A stretch of DNA of 64,000 nucleotides from Symbiodinium microadriaticum (lineage: Eukaryota > Sar > Dinophyceae > Suessiales > Symbiodiniaceae): positions 72,501 to 136,500 of the forward strand of contig LSRX01000491.1 of NCBI GenBank assembly GCA_001939145.1, in the 5' to 3' direction. Both the position numbers and the translations under genes were made by a program. Positions 57,905 through 64,000 of the stretch are shown here, in pieces. The notes beneath the pieces are model-generated. The model saw only the letters and a program-made list of their open reading frames with translations, did not search any database and had not been told where the DNA came from. Position 1 is the stretch's first letter. The number at the start of each line of letters is the position of its first letter.

Positions 57905-58289
57905 AGTTAGTGATGACCATTTCTATTTTCTAACCATGCACCCCCCCCTAGCCCCCCAATCATAACAACCTATACCTCAACCCTAAACCCATCCAAGACC
58001 CATAGCTAGAACCCTAGGAATAACTCACCTGAAGATCCAAAACCATAACAACCTATACCTCAACCCTAACCTCACCAAAAGACCCAACCTAATTCCCCTA
58101 GGATGGAACNGTCTTTTGGTGAGGTTAGGGTTGAGGTATAGGTTGTTATGGTTTTGGATCTTCAGGTGAGTTATTCCTAGGGTTCTAGCTATGGGTCTTG
58201 GATGGGTTTAGGGTTGAGGTATAGGTTGTTATGATTGGGGGGCTAGGGGGGGGTGCATGGTTAGAAAATAGAAATGGTCATCACTAACT
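57905..58289. repeat. Perfect inverted repeat, 179-bp arms, 27-nt centre with one N
   Basis: The left arm 57905-58083 and right arm 58111-58289 are exact reverse complements as far as I can check, including the 8-C and 6-C runs. The centre (58084-58110) ends in a single N. Each arm contains CCTATACCTCAACCCTAA twice. The N beside a perfect palindrome makes an assembly artefact a serious possibility. Confidence 0.95.
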
Positions 58290-59330
58290 GGATTACCGCC
58301 GTAGAGGATCCTTCGAGGTTCAACACCCTGTGCATGGGCCTTCCCTGCCACTTATGGCTGCTGCTTTAAACCCATTGCGGGCAGGTGAAACCTAGAGAAA
58401 ACGTCCAAAATCACCAAGAAGCTCTAAAGCCCAGGTCCTGCCATAGTCCAAAGTATCCGAAGTAGAGCCCAGCAAAACCAAACGCCTCGCAGCATCCTCC
58501 GAAAGCTTCCAACCATGGACTCTGCATGCAAGAGGGCACTGATGTGAGAAGTCACCCAGTACCTGGGCTCTCCGAGGTTCCGGTATATAAATCCAACATC
58601 CTGAGCTCGAAAGAGGTTCTGGAGTGTCTGGGCGTTCGCCCCAACTCCGAACCTCTTAAACGTAAACAAGAGCATCAGCAGCCGCGGGATTCGGGGAATA
58701 AGCTGGCCACTCGTGCCTGAAACAGGGCTTAGATCGCTTCCCAGAATCAGCCATGGACGTTTATGCTCGGAATGCACGAAGACAAATTTCGCCGGCACCT
58801 CGGCGATTTGATTCGGCTCCGAGGTCCGAATCCGCGCGTGCCGGCTCCGAGTGGCTCCGAAGAGTTTGTCACCCCTCGACAACTCAGTAGTGGCAGGACT
58901 GGAGAACGAATAGAGACATGAGCGAAGTTTCTCCAAAACGCTGCACCAGTGGAGTAAGGAACGCAGGGCTCGATTGTAGGCCCCGAGCCTGTGTTCGGCA
59001 TTTGGTGTTGACAGAAACACAACCACTGTTCAGGACGTAGACTTTGCGGATATTTTTTTGATTGTGGTTCAACGGCCTTCACACAGGCATGGGCACACAC
59101 GCTCGTGCTTACACCTACATACACTTAGCTGATACTTGCAGTTATGCTGACTCTGGCGAAGCCTTGTGCATGCACTTCCCCTTGCACTTACACGTCTAGA
59201 TGTACCTCCATCTGTTTTTTGCTTCCGTAGATTTGCTTCATCTGTTTATGGCATAATACCTCTTTGCTCGTACTTCTTCCTACAAATCCAATTAGCTATT
59301 CGTTGCTTTTTGTTTTCACTTGTTGACTGC
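58290..59330. other. Unique sequence, no supported gene
   Basis: The 200-codon minus-strand frame ending at 58424 has no recognisable domain or consistent codon bias. Confidence 0.5.
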
Positions 59331-59424
59331 TGACTGCTGACTGACTGACCGACTGATTGGTTGGTCAGTTCGGTGAGTCAGTGAGTGAGCGAGTGAGATA
59401 AAAATCGATGGGAGTGATCGAGGG

Positions 59425-59468
<44 letters not shown>

Positions 59469-59492
59469 TTTGACTGGTTGATTGACTGGCTA
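59331..59492. repeat. GACT/GATT tetranucleotide cluster
   Basis: GACTGCT and GACT words followed by a GATT array (about 59430-59465). Confidence 0.9.
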
Positions 59493-59634
59493 AGTAGGCT
59501 TGCTATGTAGCAAAATGCATATCCATATCTATATAAACGTCTATGTCTGCATTTATGTATATACTCTTCGGGTGAAAAGAAAACTAAATGCCGGACATCG
59601 CTACTCACATATACATACACGCGCGGACAAAAGC

Positions 59635-60340
<706 letters not shown>

Positions 60341-62820
60341 TGAGCGTGAAATCACGAGTTTCTCTTTTTCGATTATTTGAAAAAAGTTGGCGAACAGTTT
60401 TTGCCGCCAGCATGACGACCCTGAATACTACACCAAAATCTACTCACAAAGCATCCGCTTCCCGTGGCAGAACCTGCAGAAACTACCGAAACTCTTCTGC
60501 TGACCAGTCGACTCCAGCGTCACGGTGACTCCGACACTCGCGATGGCAAAGACAAGCTGAACCCCTGCGAAAGCCTCTTGGTGATGGGGCGGGGGCTCAA
60601 AGATGCGTATGCTTGAGGACAGGCTTGGGTGTACACATAGGGACATGCAGAGGCGGCCTCGTAAGGTCTTATGGAGCTTGCGAGTGCCCTGCTGTGGCAG
60701 TTATGTGGATTAAGTTTTCGTGGCCCGTGCTCCGCACACTGCACGGCTGCCTCGAACAAGCTTCAACATGACGTGTCTGCATGCACCAGCCGCGATCAAG
60801 CAGCTGCGGTGTCTGCGACATCGTTGTGGTGGAACCAGTACACAACAATCTCGGATGCGGATATAGCCTTGCACTTGACATGCTGTTTACCGCTGCTGTG
60901 GGGACAAGGTCATCATGTTAAGCCTTGTAGCACACATCTAAGGGGGGGCGACGACCCTAAGGTTTCCCTTATGGTGGTAGCTCTCAGGAGTTAAAGCAAT
61001 GCCCACCCTTTAAGCCTTTGGAGGGATCCTAAATACTCTTACGTCTTACATTGCATCGTCTACAGGTACTTGTGAACATGCTCATAGATTCAACTTCAGC
61101 AGTCGCTCCCTGAACCCTCCTGCTGCCCAAACCATCAACCCTGCGACCCTCTCCACATCATCTATCTGGCAAGTGGGTGGCCATGCCGAAGTTGATCGGG
61201 CACAAAGTGCTAGTGCTGGACTTCGTGAAAATAACACGAACCCGGCTTTGTTACTGACAACGGACAACATACGACTCGCCCGTCTTAGCATAATGCTGCT
61301 TAGCTTCGGCTTAGATGTTCAAGGCCCATGTTTCGGGAGCTTATTTCAACAGAAGCGATGTCAACATTAATAATTCATCGGCTCAGTGCCGCCGAAATCT
61401 ACAGGTACACTCAGCTGACCAAGCCTTTGTACCCAGAGCCAAACAACATGCTTTATGGAGTTGCAATGATACAAGTATTACCAGCATTAGTGGTCTTGGG
61501 TCTGCAAAGGGTAAATGCTTCATGCGAGGCTCTTGCGTTGCGATCGGCCCCCGCACACGTTGCTGCTGCGATCACAAAACCATCCTGTTGTATCTTGTCA
61601 CGATGTTGAGTGCGATCGCGCGGCTTGCCAGCGCCAAGAATGCACCACCTCCCGCACTCCCCCCTGCGCCCCACGGCCTTCGACCTGAACATGTTGGACG
61701 TCATGAGTTTGTAGATTACCTTGTTGTACAGCCCAACATGAGGCCAATGTGACGGAATATTCATCGCACCTTCTGAGCCGAAGCCCGATGACGACCAAAA
61801 AACACATTACCAGAGTGCAGCCTCCCAGCACGAAGAACATGTGCACGCATCGTCACGGCACCACATGCACAACCATCACATCTGTAATCACGGAGCGTAG
61901 CGATTCCCGCTACCGCAGTCGCGCCCGTGCGTTGAAATATGTTAAACTGATTAAAAAAGAACGTTACGAAAAACCTCACAATGCCATCCAACATCAATCT
62001 AAACACTTGCATACTCCATGTCGCTCGTCTTTCCTGGCACTTCTGCGCAACTGCCAACTGCTGCCGCAGCAGCAAGCAACCTAAAATCGCCCTGTCGTTG
62101 GACAGGCAGACTGACCACACCCTTTGCAAAGGGCGGGTGGGTGGTGGGGTTTCAAGCTCGGCGGCACAAAGCCTCGAGCACATTCACACACCACAACCGT
62201 AAGAAAGCTGAAGCTCCAGTGCGTGCAAGTGTTCGTCCGGGGCATGCACAGGTGCAGGCACGAACACCTACAGAGAGAAGGCCACGAAAACGTTACATCA
62301 GCCGATGCATCAAATATCAATCTGTAGCAACCACCTTTACCGAAAAAACCTTCGCGATACTTTCGGGACAAAACCTCAAACATGTAAGTACCGATCCAGC
62401 TTCCAAATCCTTCTGCCTTGAAACCCAGATCCTGCCCTGCACCAGGTGGCCAATTGTGCCGGAAGTGCTGTCTGCTTGTGCATAATGACAACCGCCATAA
62501 GAAGGCGAGCCCTCGGATGCTTGCATGGAGGTCACGGATGTGTAGGTGTAGGGCTTAACTTTCATATATGGTCTAGGAATAGAACTGCGAACCAACGTTG
62601 TCGAGTGATGAGGCGTCCTGTGACTACCGCTGGTTTGCTCGGCTTCTCCTTCCCATCCCCCTCCTCCTCCTCCTCCTCCTCCTCGTCTATAGTGCTGCTA
62701 GGACCGCTAGGAGTGCTGCTGCTACTCGCGCGGCGCTACTGCTGCTGTTGCTCCCAATCGGACTCAATATGGGGAACCATACACCTAAACAAAAAACACA
62801 AGATTGGGATCTCGCACAAT
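60341..62820. other. Unique sequence, no supported gene
   Basis: Short overlapping frames. A short CTC array lies at 62661-62685. The plus-strand frame at 61328-61609 has some protein-like character but no family I recognise. Confidence 0.5.
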
Positions 62821-63090
62821 CTACTTTCTCAGTAATCCGATAACGTGGTAAAGTGGTTTTATCCCACGCCCAAGTTGTTGTTGGTTTCTGAAAAGAACCT
62901 TTCGGATATGAAGAAGGTCTTGGGTCAAAGGTTCCGTACTGCTCAGGGCTTCGGCTGGTGTCTTTAGGAAGTCAGAAAGCCTCTGGACCAGAACACCAAT
63001 GGCGTCTGATGTGGTTCGGGCAAGTTCTGTATGGGAAATGGGACTTCCGGGCCTCGGAGAGGACTTGAGAGGAACGGCGCTGTAAAGCAC
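62821..63090 (-). CDS. Weak candidate exon, unknown product
   Basis: The minus-strand frame ends at TAG 62821. The translation from about 63030 down is amphipathic and helical (I-G-V-L-V-Q-R-L-S-D-F-L-K, then D-L-L-H-I-R-K-V-L-F-R) and free of low complexity. There is no ATG at its beginning, so it would have to be a 3' exon. It may also be chance. Confidence 0.25.
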   Translation of the reverse strand: MLYSAVPLKSSPRPGSPISHTELARTTSDAIGVLVQRLSDFLKTPAEALSSTEPLTQDLLHIRKVLFRNQQQLGRGIKPLYHVIGLLRK

Positions 63091-64000
63091 AAGGCCAGCG
63101 CAATGACTAGGCGCGTGAAACGGGCCTGGAGCATGTTTGTCCTCCCTATAGACCCTCCGTCAGTCGGAAGCTCGGGATGCTGTGTGAGTCTAGCCCCAGC
63201 ATATTCATGGCCATACTTGTATGTGATTGGCAGGCATGAAGCATTTGCTCAGCGGCGTTTGTACAGGACTCAGCATCGTGCCCTTGGTTTCCGGATCAGA
63301 GCCCCCAGCCTAGCCGAGCCCTTCGGGGCTTACGGGTGAGGCCGGGCAATCAGTTCCAGTGGCAGCAATCTCACCTAATTGGCAAACCTCCCAAGCGTTC
63401 CAAGATGTGCAAGCTAGAAGCACTAAAGCATGAAGCTGAGGCACCCATCGTTGAAGGCTTGCATTGACCTCTCTTTTGCCTCGCTCTCACGATGGAAGAT
63501 CCCTCCCAGGAGCAGCATTGCGAAGGATCCATAGTACCTAAGACCACTGCACTGGCCGCTGGCTTCAAGGGTGTTTCAAGGGCAATCTAGGCCTGAAGCC
63601 GCATCATGGCACAGCCTCTGTCAGCTGATCAGCCCACGGAACAGGTACTCAAAATCAGGCAGACTGAGTCTAAAGGGGCAGATTCGAAGATGCACTCATG
63701 CGCTGGCTCTTGAGTCCGAGTGGCAAAATGTAGAGAACTTGCAATGTGGCTGGATTAAGTGGCAGCCTTCCGGAGATGACACTGGTATGAAGCATGTACC
63801 TCCGCTTGCAGTGACAGGGCTAAGTTAAGGATGCTACGAGTGGAGAACTGCTAAGCCATCCTTTCACCAAGGCTGTGCCTCTGAGTAACATGTGTCCACA
63901 AATGGGTGTTGTGATTGCGAAATAGCCTGAAGATGCTTTCGGAATGCTAACCTGCTCCACGCACATGGCCAAGATCAAGCCCTTCGTAGCACATAATCTG
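63091..64000. other. Unique sequence, no supported gene
   Basis: Nothing recognised to the end of the window. Confidence 0.5.

Overview
The window looks like eukaryotic nuclear DNA, most likely from an alveolate alga of the dinoflagellate type. This is an inference. It rests on very low gene density, long and diverse microsatellites, an ISXO2-like (Merlin/IS1595-type) DDE transposase gene, a tandem pair of decayed P-loop NTPase-like genes of a kind I associate with dinoflagellates, and short stretches of the plant/alveolate telomere word CCCTAAA. There are no bacterial operons, rRNAs, convincing tRNAs or CRISPR arrays. Most open frames are either random or driven by repeats.

Layout: 1-25 kb is almost gene-free. 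It holds unique, AAGC/CAGG-word-rich DNA broken by tri- and tetranucleotide arrays (2.5-3.8, 4.5-5.1, 8.9-9.1, 12.6-13.4, 15.6-16.1, 23.1-23.4 and 24.6-25.2 kb), a family of degenerate ~40-nt repeats (19.1-19.8 kb) and a 140-nt tandem duplication (24.25-24.5 kb). At 25.4-27.5 kb two related decayed genes lie head-to-tail on the minus strand. The better copy keeps a recognisable but mutated Walker A region and carries a 13-bp tandem duplication that breaks its frame. Just beyond it, at 27.6-28.1 kb, is a symmetric array of four plus four inverted repeat units. A 197-codon frame at 29.4-30.0 kb starts inside a perfect 36-nt palindrome. At 32.3-33.8 kb a 198-bp repeat is present in seven nearly identical copies and keeps one frame open throughout.

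34-44 kb is again mostly unique noncoding DNA with microsatellites. At 44.8-46.4 kb a ~628-bp segment occurs twice on either side of an assembly gap. Next comes a GC-rich block (46.4-51.2 kb) with a striking minus-strand reading frame of about 1,420 codons. It is interrupted by only one TGA and one TAG, and encodes a Pro/Gln/Thr/Ala-rich protein with two more ordered regions. Immediately beyond its 5' side is a structurally complete DNA transposon (51,339-52,916): an intact 439-codon ISXO2-like transposase gene, imperfect terminal inverted repeats and an 8-bp target-site duplication. This is the clearest gene in the window.

53-64 kb is largely unique DNA with GGT/GTA and ACGC arrays, a perfect 179-bp-arm inverted repeat containing a single N (57.9-58.3 kb; possibly an assembly artefact), and two weak exon candidates (57.5 and 62.8 kb). 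Nearly every N in the window falls within or next to a repeat, so repeat lengths should not be trusted.
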